Of a DNA stretch of 8,661 nt, positions 1 to 6,360 are shown one piece after another. The stretch is from the NCBI GenBank assembly GCA_030612085.1, contig JAUWOM010000044.1, positions 1 through 8,661 on the forward strand. The letters are read 5' to 3'. Made by a program: the position numbers and the translations under genes. The notes under the pieces are model-generated. The model was not told the origin of the DNA, searched no databases, and saw only the letters and a list, made by a program, of their open reading frames with translations. Numbering within the stretch: the first letter of the stretch is position 1; every line of letters starts with the position of its first letter. The stretch is from Actinomycetes bacterium. GTDB lineage: Bacteria; Actinomycetota; Humimicrobiia; JAHJRV01.

Positions 1-43
1 TATATCCATGCATTTTGATATTTTATGTGACATATTACAAATT

Positions 44-49
44 TATAAT
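44..49 (+). promoter_or_regulatory. possible -10 box upstream of the tad operon
   Basis: A perfect TATAAT hexamer lies 46 bases before the cpaB start. No convincing -35 sits at 16-18 bases: TTGATA at 15-20 is 23 bases away and GTGACA at 27-32 only 11. In DNA this AT-rich a TATAAT arises easily by chance, so this is only a candidate. Confidence 0.25.
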
Positions 50-95
50 GCGCTTAAAAAATTGTCCAATTTATCTCTTATATGAAACCTGAACA

Positions 96-890
96 ATGTA
101 TGACAATCTTGAAAACAAAAAAATAAAGAAACTAAGAAGACCAAGAAGTTCAAATTTTTATTTAATAATTTTCTCATTAATTTTGATAATCTTAGGATTT
201 TTCATTTTTAGATATATTTCATATTTAAAAGGAGAGATTCTAAAAGAAGGTGATTTCTTACAGGTGTGTATTGTAAAAGAAGAAATTCCATCACTTACTG
301 TAATTAGTGAAGAGATGATAATGTTAATTGAGATACCGAGAAAATATTTGTTAAATAATGCAGTATTGGATAAAAATTTAGTTTTAGGAAGTATTACAAA
401 GTATCCTCTTTGTGAAGGTGAGCAGATCTTGAGTTCAAAGATCAGTAAAAATACTGAGGATTTAATGTCTTTACCTGAAAATATTCCAGTTGATAAAAGA
501 GTAATAGCTCTTCCACTCGATAGCCAAAGTATGATCCCACCTACAATAAAACCCGGAGATAAAGTTGATGTGATAGCCAATTTTCATGTAGATACTGATA
601 CATATGAAAACACACTGTCTAATACTAGATTAATTGCTCCAGCAAGAACTGTTCTGTCAGTTAAAAGTGGTTTTTTAACGGATAATGAGTTGAGAGAAAA
701 GAAAGGTGAGAAAGAAGGTAGCTTAGATCTTGATTTTTTAGATGCAAATATTTCTAATTCTGAAAGGTGGATAACCCTGTTAGTTCAATCAGAGGAGGTT
801 ATTGAAATAGCCCGTGCAATGGCAAATGGAAGATTATTTTTTTCTTTATGTCCTTCCAATAATGATGAATCAGGGTTTTATGGAAATTAA
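96..890 (+). CDS. cpaB: Flp pilus assembly protein CpaB/RcpC (SAF domain)
   Basis: Membrane-anchored assembly protein of the Tad (type IVc) pilus. The N-terminus is short and basic (residues 8-17), followed by one strongly hydrophobic segment at about 21-44 and an extracytoplasmic part. Residues about 54-117 match a SAF fold in pattern: an entry strand, an IP-x-x-x-xI turn, then a LGSIT...L-x-EGEQIL stretch. Residues about 135-163 (RVIALPLD ... PGDKVDVIANF) and 224-253 (RWITLLVQ ... IARAMANGRLFF) match the RcpC/CpaB domain. In diderms RcpC works beside the secretin RcpA; none is seen here. Length (264 residues) is usual for the family. The ATG at 96 has no strong Shine-Dalgarno sequence but is the only start that keeps the basic N-terminus and membrane segment. 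It is first in the visible operon, 39 bases before tadZ. The family call is firm, the exact role in a monoderm less so. Confidence 0.85.
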   Translation: MYDNLENKKIKKLRRPRSSNFYLIIFSLILIILGFFIFRYISYLKGEILKEGDFLQVCIVKEEIPSLTVISEEMIMLIEIPRKYLLNNAVLDKNLVLGSITKYPLCEGEQILSSKISKNTEDLMSLPENIPVDKRVIALPLDSQSMIPPTIKPGDKVDVIANFHVDTDTYENTLSNTRLIAPARTVLSVKSGFLTDNELREKKGEKEGSLDLDFLDANISNSERWITLLVQSEEVIEIARAMANGRLFFSLCPSNNDESGFYGN

Positions 891-929
891 TTTTTTACTA
901 AAGATTTCTAACAAATTTCAATAATTATT

Positions 930-1916
930 ATGAAAAAAAATAATTGTTTACCTTCAGAAATAAATACTCATATAAATAGCTTTGAGAAGATTTTTTTGCC
1001 AAATAATAAAAATAAATTAATTAAAAAGAATTCTATCAAAAGACAGGAAGAAATAACAAAAGTAGGGACAAAGAAAGAAGTAGAAAGGGAAGAAAAAAGA
1101 AATTATCTTACATATGAGTCAATAAATTTAGATGAATATAATGTTGTTAATGAGAAAGTTAGAGGTAAAGTAGTGGGTTTAATAGGTTCGAAGGGCGGAG
1201 TGGGAACTACATTTATTGCAAGTCATCTTGCAGCACTTTGTTTAAAGAAAGAATATAACAATAAGGTTGTCTTAGTCGATCTTAATTTAGGAAATGGTGA
1301 TATAAGAAATGTTTTTATTCAAACTGAACCAGTTAAAGATTTGGGTGATTTGAGTTCAATTTTGGACGAATTAAGTGATATTTCTGTTAAAAATGTGGTT
1401 GAAGATACTAATAATGGAATATCAGCTATTTTTTCTCCAAATGATTTTAAAAAAGTTGAAGAATTTCGAGAAGATGATATTAAACAGATAATAGATATAT
1501 TAAGAAGTTCATATGAGTATATATTTCTGGATATACCTAATAACTTAAACTTAAATTCTACAAAAGCTGGTATTAATTCTTCAGATGAGCTGATAATAGT
1601 TACACTTCCACAATTTCTTTCAATAAGAAGATGCGAGTGTCTACTAAAAGAAATTACTTCCTTTAAAAAGGGAGCAAATATTCATCTTGTTATAAATCGA
1701 TGTGATAGCTTTTCTGCAGTTCCCCTAAGACATATAGAGCAGTTTTTAGAAATTCCAGTTTCTCAAGTGATACCTGAGGATTTAACACTGGGAATGATGT
1801 TTGATCGAAAAGGCACATTATTACGTGATAGAAAAGATTTATCTGTGATTAATTCTATCAAAGATCTTGTTTATAAAATTTCTGATTCTAAAAATTTAAA
1901 GGTTAAAGAGGATTAG
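930..1916 (+). CDS. tadZ: TadZ/CpaE-like ParA/MinD family pilus localisation ATPase
   Basis: SIMIBI-class P-loop protein; in characterised Tad systems TadZ/CpaE directs the assembly machine to the pole. Residues 1-80 are hydrophilic and rich in Lys, Asn and Glu, with no recognisable receiver-like domain, unlike long CpaE proteins. The ATPase domain starts near residue 80. The deviant Walker A is SKGGVGTT (87-94): the signature lysine K88 is present, but the canonical P-loop lysine that follows VG is threonine. VVLVDLNLGNGD (113-124) is the switch I strand with D117, and YIFLDIPN (197-204) the Walker B-like strand with D201. LIIVTLP (221-227) and IHLVINRCD (251-259) are the usual MinD core strands. 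Loss of the P-loop lysine is, to my knowledge, seen in other TadZ/CpaE proteins, so it supports the family but leaves ATP hydrolysis in doubt. No Shine-Dalgarno precedes ATG 930. The stop is 2 bases before cpaF, so the two are probably translationally coupled. Confidence 0.85.
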   Translation: MKKNNCLPSEINTHINSFEKIFLPNNKNKLIKKNSIKRQEEITKVGTKKEVEREEKRNYLTYESINLDEYNVVNEKVRGKVVGLIGSKGGVGTTFIASHLAALCLKKEYNNKVVLVDLNLGNGDIRNVFIQTEPVKDLGDLSSILDELSDISVKNVVEDTNNGISAIFSPNDFKKVEEFREDDIKQIIDILRSSYEYIFLDIPNNLNLNSTKAGINSSDELIIVTLPQFLSIRRCECLLKEITSFKKGANIHLVINRCDSFSAVPLRHIEQFLEIPVSQVIPEDLTLGMMFDRKGTLLRDRKDLSVINSIKDLVYKISDSKNLKVKED

Positions 1917-1918
1917 TA

Positions 1919-3241
1919 ATGATCGCTGCAGTGAGAAATTCTCTAATTTCTAAAAAGAATTTCTTTAAAAAGAGTGACGAAAGTATTATAAATTCTCAGC
2001 CAGATTTATCTGAAATAAGAAATCAGATTCAAATAAAGTTGCTTGAGAAATTAGACTCCTCACTCTTTAATATACCCGATTTCAAAAATAAAAGAGAAAG
2101 ACTTATTAAGGAGATTATAAATCTTTTCAAGGAAGAAAAAATAATATTATCCAGAACACAAATGAATAACTTAATAGAGGACTTAATTAACTCTATTTTG
2201 GGTTTGGGTAGATTAGAGCCGTTGATTAATGATGATAAAATATCAGAAATTATGGTAAATGGGGAAAATTATATCTATATAGAAAGAGATGGACATATCT
2301 ATCAAACTAAAATCAAATTATCAAGTGAAGAGCAGCTCTATCACTTGATTGATAAAATAATATCTCCGCTGGGTTTAAGAGTTGATGAAAGTTCCCCTAT
2401 GGTTGATGCTCGTTTACCAGATGGATCAAGAATAAATGTTATTATTCCACCACTTTCCTTGGTAGGTCCAATCATAACTATAAGGAAATTTATTCTGAAA
2501 TTATTTTCATTGGATCAACTGGTAGAAATCGGGACTTTAAGCAATGAAATGGTGAAATTACTGAAGTCAGTTATTATGGGAAGATGTAATATCATAATTT
2601 CAGGTGGAACTGGAAGCGGTAAAACCACTTTCCTAAATGCTCTTTCTACAGTTATTCCATCAGATGAAAGGCTGGTAACTATCGAAGATGCAGCAGAACT
2701 AAAGTTAGCACAACCGCATGTAATTTCTTTAGAAAGCAGACCCCCAAATATTGAAGGAAAAGGTGAGATCACCATAAGAGATTTGGTTAGAAACTCCTTA
2801 AGAATGAGACCTGATAGAATAATAATTGGCGAAGTTAGGGGTAAAGAGGCACTTGATATGCTTCAGGCTATGAATACTGGACATGATGGCTCTCTTACAA
2901 CTGTTCACGCAAATTCTCCAGAAGATCTCATTTCTCGTTTAGAAACAATAACATTAATGTCTGATGTAAATCTATCAACAAAATCGGTTAAGAGGATGAT
3001 CATAGCAGCCTTAGATTTAATAATACATATGGAGAGATTTCCTGATGGTAAAAGAAGAGTAACTAAGATAAGTGAAATACTGTCTGAAAAGGAAGATGTG
3101 AATGTTAAGGATATCTTCGTTTTCAAACAGGAGGGAGTGGATTCTGATGGTGAGGTATTAGGAAACTTCTACTATACAGGTAATATGCCAAATTTTTATA
3201 ATAAACTACTTTCACAAGGTATTAAGTTAAAGTTGCAGTGA
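1919..3241 (+). CDS. cpaF: Tad pilus secretion ATPase CpaF/TadA (VirB11/GspE superfamily)
   Basis: Cytoplasmic hexameric ATPase that powers Flp pilus assembly. Residues 1-90 form a helical, charged N-terminal region. An N-terminal domain follows, with the family stretch LGLGRLEPL-x-x-D-x-x-ISEIMVNG (95-115) and VDARLPDGSRIN (162-173). The catalytic core is complete: Walker A GGTGSGKTT (229-237, K235), Asp box LVTIEDAAEL (252-261), Walker B region DRIIIGEVRG (299-308) and His box GHDGSLTTVHAN (321-332). Length of 440 residues is typical of CpaF. ATG 1919 follows an AAAGAGG Shine-Dalgarno at 1905-1911, which lies inside the end of tadZ, so the start is well supported and coupled to tadZ translation. 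Its partner is the membrane platform protein encoded 30 bases downstream. Confidence 0.95.
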   Translation: MIAAVRNSLISKKNFFKKSDESIINSQPDLSEIRNQIQIKLLEKLDSSLFNIPDFKNKRERLIKEIINLFKEEKIILSRTQMNNLIEDLINSILGLGRLEPLINDDKISEIMVNGENYIYIERDGHIYQTKIKLSSEEQLYHLIDKIISPLGLRVDESSPMVDARLPDGSRINVIIPPLSLVGPIITIRKFILKLFSLDQLVEIGTLSNEMVKLLKSVIMGRCNIIISGGTGSGKTTFLNALSTVIPSDERLVTIEDAAELKLAQPHVISLESRPPNIEGKGEITIRDLVRNSLRMRPDRIIIGEVRGKEALDMLQAMNTGHDGSLTTVHANSPEDLISRLETITLMSDVNLSTKSVKRMIIAALDLIIHMERFPDGKRRVTKISEILSEKEDVNVKDIFVFKQEGVDSDGEVLGNFYYTGNMPNFYNKLLSQGIKLKLQ

Positions 3242-3270
3242 TTTTTAAAATTCCTTTATGGTAGGTCATT

Positions 3271-4875
3271 ATGAATTTATTTATAAATACTAAATTTTTA
3301 AAATTACAAAGACCTCAATTTGTTAATAATTTATATAACTTCTTCAAGCAGTGCTATGAAAGATTTGCTCAGAAATTTGAAATATATCTTTCAGCTAAAA
3401 AGCTTTTATTAGTGATATTAACCGGAATTTTTATTTTGGGTTTATTAATTTATATGTTTTCTGAAAATCTTCTTATTTCTACTATCTTTTCGCCATTTGG
3501 CATTTTTATATTTGTTCCCATTAATGATTTATTAAAAAGAAAAAGAAGAAATCTTATCGAAAATCAGATTTTAGAATTTTTATCTTTATTAAATATTACA
3601 TTAAGAGCAGGACTTACTATAAGAAATGGGCTTGAGATATGTAGTAAAAAGATAAAGTCACCATTAGGTGAGGAACTTAAAAAAGTGATAAATGAAATAA
3701 ATATAGATATTGACATATTGAAATCACTTCATAATATGGCAAGTAGAATTAAAATACCAGAAATAGATTTGATTGTTTCAGCAATAGAAATAACAGGAAG
3801 GGTTGGAGGCGATGTCACTGAAATATTTAGCTCTTTAATAAATGTAATAAGAGAAAGACAAAATCTAAAAGAGGAAATAAGAGTCTTTACAACGCAAGGT
3901 CGTCTTTCTGGAAACATAATCTCATTTCTTCCGTTGGGATATTTCATATTATTTTATATTTTTGAAAGTGAACATGTTAAGTTAGTTTTTTCAAAAACAT
4001 TAGGTGTGACAATTGTTTTAGCAGGCTTGTTGCTGAATCTAATTGGTTATTTAATTATAAGAGGAATAACAAAACCAGGAATCAATTATTCAAGACACAA
4101 GGAAAGAGAAAATAACAAAATTTTTAAGAAATTTCAATTGCTGTTCAAAGAAATTATTGAAATATTAAAAAGACAGAAGCTTATTAGGTTATCTTTAAAA
4201 TCTAAAAATTTTAAAAGTTTTTTAATTTTCTATAACGATTCTTATAAAAATTTTGATGAAGACTTATTAGAAAAAATAATTTCCATGAAAATAGTATTTG
4301 TAGTATTAGCAATGATTATCTCCATCATCTATAGTAGTTCAATTAAATCCTTTATCCTGATTTTAGTTGTAATTAGTATACTTTTCTTTTTTATACCAGA
4401 TTTTTATATTAGGAAAAAGGTAGCAAGAGAGGGTGTTTTAATAGATCGAGATTTGCCAAATGTGATTGATGAACTGAATTTAAGTTGTAAAGCAGGATTG
4501 AATTTAAGGAAAGCACTATATTTGGTTACAAATAATACAAACGGTTTGTTGGGCAAAGAATTAAAGAATCTGGTAAGGAATTTGAAATTAGGTAAACCTA
4601 AACAGGAAGCTTTTAATGAACTAATTGGTAGAACAGAAAGCAGTGAATTAAAAAGTTTTATTTCAGCTTTAATACAGGGAGAAATATTTGGTGTTCCCGT
4701 ATCTGAGATTTTAGAAAATCAAGCAAAGGATTGTAGACTTAGAGTTCATAAGAGGGAAGAACAAAGGGCTAGAAAAATTCCTATTTTAATCCTTTTCCCA
4801 CTAATATTTTTTATACTTCCAGGATTTTTGACTATTGCAGTAGGAACATTTATTTTTTCAATTTTAAATATTTAA
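3271..4875 (+). CDS. tadBC: fused TadB-TadC pilus platform protein (two T2SSF domains)
   Basis: Inner-membrane platform of the Tad machine, engaged by the CpaF ATPase. Usually two genes, tadB and tadC, each of roughly 300 residues, encode one T2SSF (GspF-like) domain apiece. Here one uninterrupted frame of 534 residues carries both. First half: membrane segments near 45-63 and 68-84, T2SSF domain about 97-225 (signature LRAGLTIRNGLE at 111-122, GRVGGDVTEIFSSL at 176-189), membrane segments near 213-231 and 243-264. A basic linker covers about 265-315. Second half: membrane segments near 338-355 and 359-379, T2SSF domain about 391-515 (signature CKAGLNLRKAL at 406-416, GVPVSEILENQA at 474-485), terminal hydrophobic segment about 503-532. 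There is no stop or Shine-Dalgarno-supported start at the junction; Met339 (position 4285) has none. ATG 3271 has only a weak TAGGT ahead. That it replaces both TadB and TadC is inference from domain content. Confidence 0.88.
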   Translation: MNLFINTKFLKLQRPQFVNNLYNFFKQCYERFAQKFEIYLSAKKLLLVILTGIFILGLLIYMFSENLLISTIFSPFGIFIFVPINDLLKRKRRNLIENQILEFLSLLNITLRAGLTIRNGLEICSKKIKSPLGEELKKVINEINIDIDILKSLHNMASRIKIPEIDLIVSAIEITGRVGGDVTEIFSSLINVIRERQNLKEEIRVFTTQGRLSGNIISFLPLGYFILFYIFESEHVKLVFSKTLGVTIVLAGLLLNLIGYLIIRGITKPGINYSRHKERENNKIFKKFQLLFKEIIEILKRQKLIRLSLKSKNFKSFLIFYNDSYKNFDEDLLEKIISMKIVFVVLAMIISIIYSSSIKSFILILVVISILFFFIPDFYIRKKVAREGVLIDRDLPNVIDELNLSCKAGLNLRKALYLVTNNTNGLLGKELKNLVRNLKLGKPKQEAFNELIGRTESSELKSFISALIQGEIFGVPVSEILENQAKDCRLRVHKREEQRARKIPILILFPLIFFILPGFLTIAVGTFIFSILNI

Positions 4876-4964
4876 CCTAAAAAAACAATAATTATTTTGG
4901 AATAAATTAGAAAGAAACCTAACAGCTTTAGTCGTTGGAGGTGTCACTAAGTAAAAAGCATTTA

Positions 4965-4992
4965 TGTTAAGTAAATAATTATAAGAAAGGGG
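4965..4992 (+). promoter_or_regulatory. flp leader: repeated TGTTAAGTAA motif plus ribosome-binding site
   Basis: TGTTAAGTAA (4965-4974) is followed after 11 bases by the G-rich Shine-Dalgarno AAAGGGG (4986-4992), 7 bases before the flp start. The same 10 bases recur at 5205-5214, at a similar distance from the G-rich tract before tadE. The rest of the tadBC-flp gap (4876-4964) shows no gene or clear promoter. It contains a less AT-rich stretch at about 4920-4950 with a small inverted repeat (TTAGT 4928-4932 / ACTAA 4946-4950). The function of the repeat is unknown; it could be a shared regulatory or RNA-processing element, or a remnant of duplication. Confidence 0.4.
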
Positions 4993-4999
4993 AAAACAA

Positions 5000-5170
5000 A
5001 TGAAAGTAATACTAAAGAGAGTAAAAATGGAGAAAGGGCAAAGCACAATTGAATATGCCTTAATTATTGCGGTTGCTTTTGTACTTGTTGGAATACTTCT
5101 TAAAATAGCAAGTCCTAAATTTTCAGAATACCTGAACGCAATTTTTTCAAAATTAATGTCCTTTATATAA
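5000..5170 (+). CDS. flp: Flp/Fap-type major prepilin
   Basis: A 56-residue protein with the Flp prepilin pattern. A basic 13-residue leader ends in Gly13, followed by QSTIEYALIIAVAFVLVGI. Cleavage after Gly13 puts Glu at +5 and Tyr at +6, the hallmark pair of Flp pilins, at the head of a hydrophobic helix of about 20 residues. A short amphipathic tail follows (residues about 37-56), rich in Lys, Ser and Phe. By analogy the mature subunit is about 43 residues, polymerised into the pilus by CpaF and the TadB-TadC platform after processing by a TadV/CpaA peptidase that is not in this window. ATG 5000 has a good Shine-Dalgarno (AAAGGGG, 7-base spacer); Met10 lies inside the leader and has none. 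The gene sits in the expected place between the platform gene and the tadE/tadG-like genes. It is the only Flp copy here. Confidence 0.9.
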   Translation: MKVILKRVKMEKGQSTIEYALIIAVAFVLVGILLKIASPKFSEYLNAIFSKLMSFI

Positions 5171-5200
5171 AAATTCTTTTGTGTGAAATTAAATTTTTAT
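5167..5200 (+). repeat. AT-only inverted repeat just after flp
   Basis: ATAAAAATT (5167-5175) and AATTTTTAT (5192-5200) are perfect 9-base complements separated by 16 bases. The first arm overlaps the flp stop codon. An RNA stem of only A-U pairs would be weak. It might protect the 3' end of flp mRNA or slow polymerase, but in this composition it may be chance. Confidence 0.3.
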
Positions 5201-5204
5201 TCAC

Positions 5205-5234
5205 TGTTAAGTAAGTCTGTTAATAGAGAGGGGG
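5205..5234 (+). promoter_or_regulatory. tadE leader: second TGTTAAGTAA motif plus G-rich tract
   Basis: TGTTAAGTAA at 5205-5214 exactly matches the copy upstream of flp. It is followed by AGAGAGGGGG (5225-5234), which ends directly at an ATG (5235). The GAGG core (5228-5231) is 3 bases from ATG 5235 but 28 bases from the tadE ATG at 5260. The tract therefore seems to serve a mini-ORF rather than tadE directly. Confidence 0.4.
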
Positions 5235-5258
5235 ATGGCTTTTACCATTTCTTATTGA
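5235..5258 (+). CDS. possible 7-codon leader ORF before tadE
   Basis: ATG at 5235 directly after the G-rich tract opens a frame reading MAFTISY and then TGA (5256-5258). The stop is one base before the tadE ATG at 5260, ideal spacing for termination-reinitiation. The stop also falls at the loop/3'-arm edge of a hairpin that holds the tadE start, so a ribosome translating the mini-ORF would open it. The peptide has no recognisable composition bias. It could equally be a chance frame, or the relic of a tadE start displaced by a one-base indel. Confidence 0.3.
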   Translation: MAFTISY

Positions 5259-5264
5259 AATGGT
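5244..5264 (+). promoter_or_regulatory. hairpin enclosing the tadE start codon
   Basis: ACCATTTC (5244-5251) and GAAATGGT (5257-5264) are perfect 8-base complements around the 5-base loop TTATT. The 3' arm contains the annotated tadE ATG (5260-5262). Folded, the RNA would hide the start codon. With three G-C pairs it is more stable than the AT-only dyads nearby. No run of T directly follows, so it does not look like a normal terminator. Confidence 0.5.
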
Positions 5265-5688
5265 TAATAGCTATATTTTTAAGATGAACAATATTTCTGT
5301 ATTATTTAGGAAAGAGGATGGTCAATCAGCAACTGAATTTGCTCTGGTCTTACCAATTATACTGATAGTAATTTTAGTGATTGTTCAATCGGGAATCATA
5401 GTAAATGCTCAACTTGTTATTACTCATGCTGCGAGGGAAGGGGCAAGAGATGGTTCAGTTACAAATAATAACTCAAAGATTATAAACTCAATAAGAAATT
5501 CAACAAGAATTCTTGATCATAATATGTTAAATATATCTATTGATCCCTCATCAGGTAGAAAAATTGGAGATTATTTGACTGTGTCGATTGAATATAAACC
5601 TCCGATTGTTATTCCCATAATAAAATCATTTTTTCCTAGTAATATTCGCTTAAGATCTTCAGCGACAATGAGAATTGAAAAAGAGTAA
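5260..5688 (+). CDS. tadE: TadE-type pseudopilin of the Flp pilus
   Basis: Minor pilin-like protein of the Tad system. A basic leader ends at Gly21, followed by QSATEFALVLPIILIVILVIV: cleavage after Gly gives Glu at +5 and Phe at +6, the TadE version of the prepilin motif. One hydrophobic helix covers about 27-48. It is followed by the TadE-family stretch ITHAAREGARDGS (54-66) and a small globular C-terminal part rich in beta strand (about 85-140). Length (142 residues) is normal. The start is uncertain. ATG 5260 lacks its own Shine-Dalgarno and lies in a hairpin. Met9 (ATG 5284) would give a 13-residue leader, the same length as that of Flp, but also lacks one. Translation may depend on the upstream mini-ORF. 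It lies 89 bases after flp and 25 before the TadG-like gene. Confidence 0.88.
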   Translation: MVNSYIFKMNNISVLFRKEDGQSATEFALVLPIILIVILVIVQSGIIVNAQLVITHAAREGARDGSVTNNNSKIINSIRNSTRILDHNMLNISIDPSSGRKIGDYLTVSIEYKPPIVIPIIKSFFPSNIRLRSSATMRIEKE

Positions 5689-5713
5689 TAAGCTATGAAG
5701 TTTAATAAATAAA

Positions 5714-6136
5714 ATGAGAATTCTTAATAGGGGTCTTATAATTAAACTTAGAAAATTTATAAAAAAGTTCAACTCTCAAATAGGTAATGTAACTATTCTA
5801 AGTATTACAATCACTATAGTTCTGATAGTATTTACTCCATTTATTATAGATGTCGCAATTCTTTTTAAAACCAGAGCAGATGCAAAATCGGCTTCAGATG
5901 CAGCTTCTTTAGCAGCAGCTCAAGAGATTCTATTTTTAGAAGATGGTGAGAATATAGCAAAAGCTATAGCTGAAAAAAATAGTGCTAAGTTGGTATCATA
6001 TTTTGCTAATGATAACGAAGTTATAGTAACAACCTCTAAAATTGCAAATTTTATATTTATTGATAGTTTTATAAAAGATACTATAGAAATAAAAGCCACC
6101 TCCAGTTCTGAGGTAAAATTTCCCTGGAGTGAGTAG
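5714..6136 (+). CDS. TadG-like protein (Tad/Flp N-terminal helical domain)
   Basis: Short membrane-anchored protein resembling the N-terminal part of TadG. A basic N-terminus (1-19) is followed by one hydrophobic helix at about 26-50 and then DVAILFKTRADAKSASDAASLAAAQE (46-71). This matches the TadE/TadG-like helical region, where an Asp after the membrane helix and a QxxxDAAALAAA-type stretch recur. Classical TadG adds a large C-terminal domain, often von Willebrand factor type A. Here only about 70 more residues follow, so this is a short form or a different family member. IGNVTIL after the basic segment lacks Glu at +5, so prepilin processing is doubtful. The ATG at 5714 has no strong Shine-Dalgarno. 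A 5-codon frame (5695-5712) ends one base before it, again suggesting coupling. It is the last gene of the tad block. Confidence 0.72.
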   Translation: MRILNRGLIIKLRKFIKKFNSQIGNVTILSITITIVLIVFTPFIIDVAILFKTRADAKSASDAASLAAAQEILFLEDGENIAKAIAEKNSAKLVSYFANDNEVIVTTSKIANFIFIDSFIKDTIEIKATSSSEVKFPWSE

Positions 6137-6150
6137 TCAATCAATATTTA

Positions 6151-6174
6151 AAAATAAATTTTACATTTTATTTT
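6151..6174 (+). terminator. possible weak terminator after the tad operon
   Basis: AAAATAAA (6151-6158) and TTTATTTT (6167-6174) form a perfect 8-base inverted repeat with an 8-base loop, 14 bases past the TadG-like stop, followed by further T-rich sequence. The stem is A-U only, so it would be weak. The position is right but composition alone could produce it. Confidence 0.25.
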
Positions 6175-6193
6175 AATAATTATTTTTAACATT

Positions 6194-6208
6194 TTGTTAT
6201 AGTAACAA
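6194..6208. repeat. short dyad TTGTTA-TAG-TAACAA
   Basis: A perfect 6-base inverted repeat with a 3-base centre. It could be a small operator or a hairpin. No second copy was seen in the window, and no regulator gene is present to pair with it. Confidence 0.25.
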
Positions 6209-6269
6209 CAATTTATAAGAATTTAATTAAAATTACAAAATAATTAGTTTATAATTTAAGATACAAAGA

Positions 6270-6286
6270 TTTTAAGTGGCTTAAAA
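6270..6286. repeat. dyad TTTTAAG-TGG-CTTAAAA
   Basis: A perfect 7-base inverted repeat with loop TGG. GTGG (6276-6279) can alternatively pair with CCAC (6290-6293), so the RNA could adopt two exclusive folds. No run of T follows, so it is not a classical terminator. Role unknown. Confidence 0.3.
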
Positions 6287-6360
6287 GGACCACCCATGTT
6301 AGAATCTAAAACTTAATATTTATTTATCAAAGAACAAAGTACCAAAAGTGTCAACCTTAC

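Noticed and set aside
82..126. Upstream ATG at 82 overlapping the cpaB start
   Set aside because: It is out of frame with cpaB, ends after 14 codons and has no ribosome-binding site.
158..580. Minus-strand open frame of 140 codons opposite cpaB
   Set aside because: It lies entirely within a well-supported CpaB gene, its protein has no recognisable domain, and no ribosome-binding site is evident. It is a shadow frame.
2515..3126. Minus-strand open frames opposite cpaF
   Set aside because: They run antisense to the conserved Walker A to His-box region of CpaF, and their translations are low-complexity hydrophobic/serine-rich. Shadow frames.
4937..4978. GGAGG at 4937-4941 with a 4-codon frame (ATG 4964) before flp
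   Set aside because: The spacing of 22 bases is too long for initiation, and the frame ends well before flp, so it is unlike the tadE arrangement.
4876..4999. Cyclic-di-GMP riboswitch or sigma-54 promoter controlling flp
   Set aside because: I looked for the conserved GEMM core and for GG/GC -24/-12 elements and saw neither.
5253..5262. Programmed +1 frameshift at TAT TGA that would join the mini-ORF to tadE
   Set aside because: Skipping one base at the TGA would indeed enter the tadE frame, as in the RF2 frameshift. However, the slip codon pair is unfavourable and no stimulatory internal Shine-Dalgarno is placed correctly; reinitiation or an indel is simpler.
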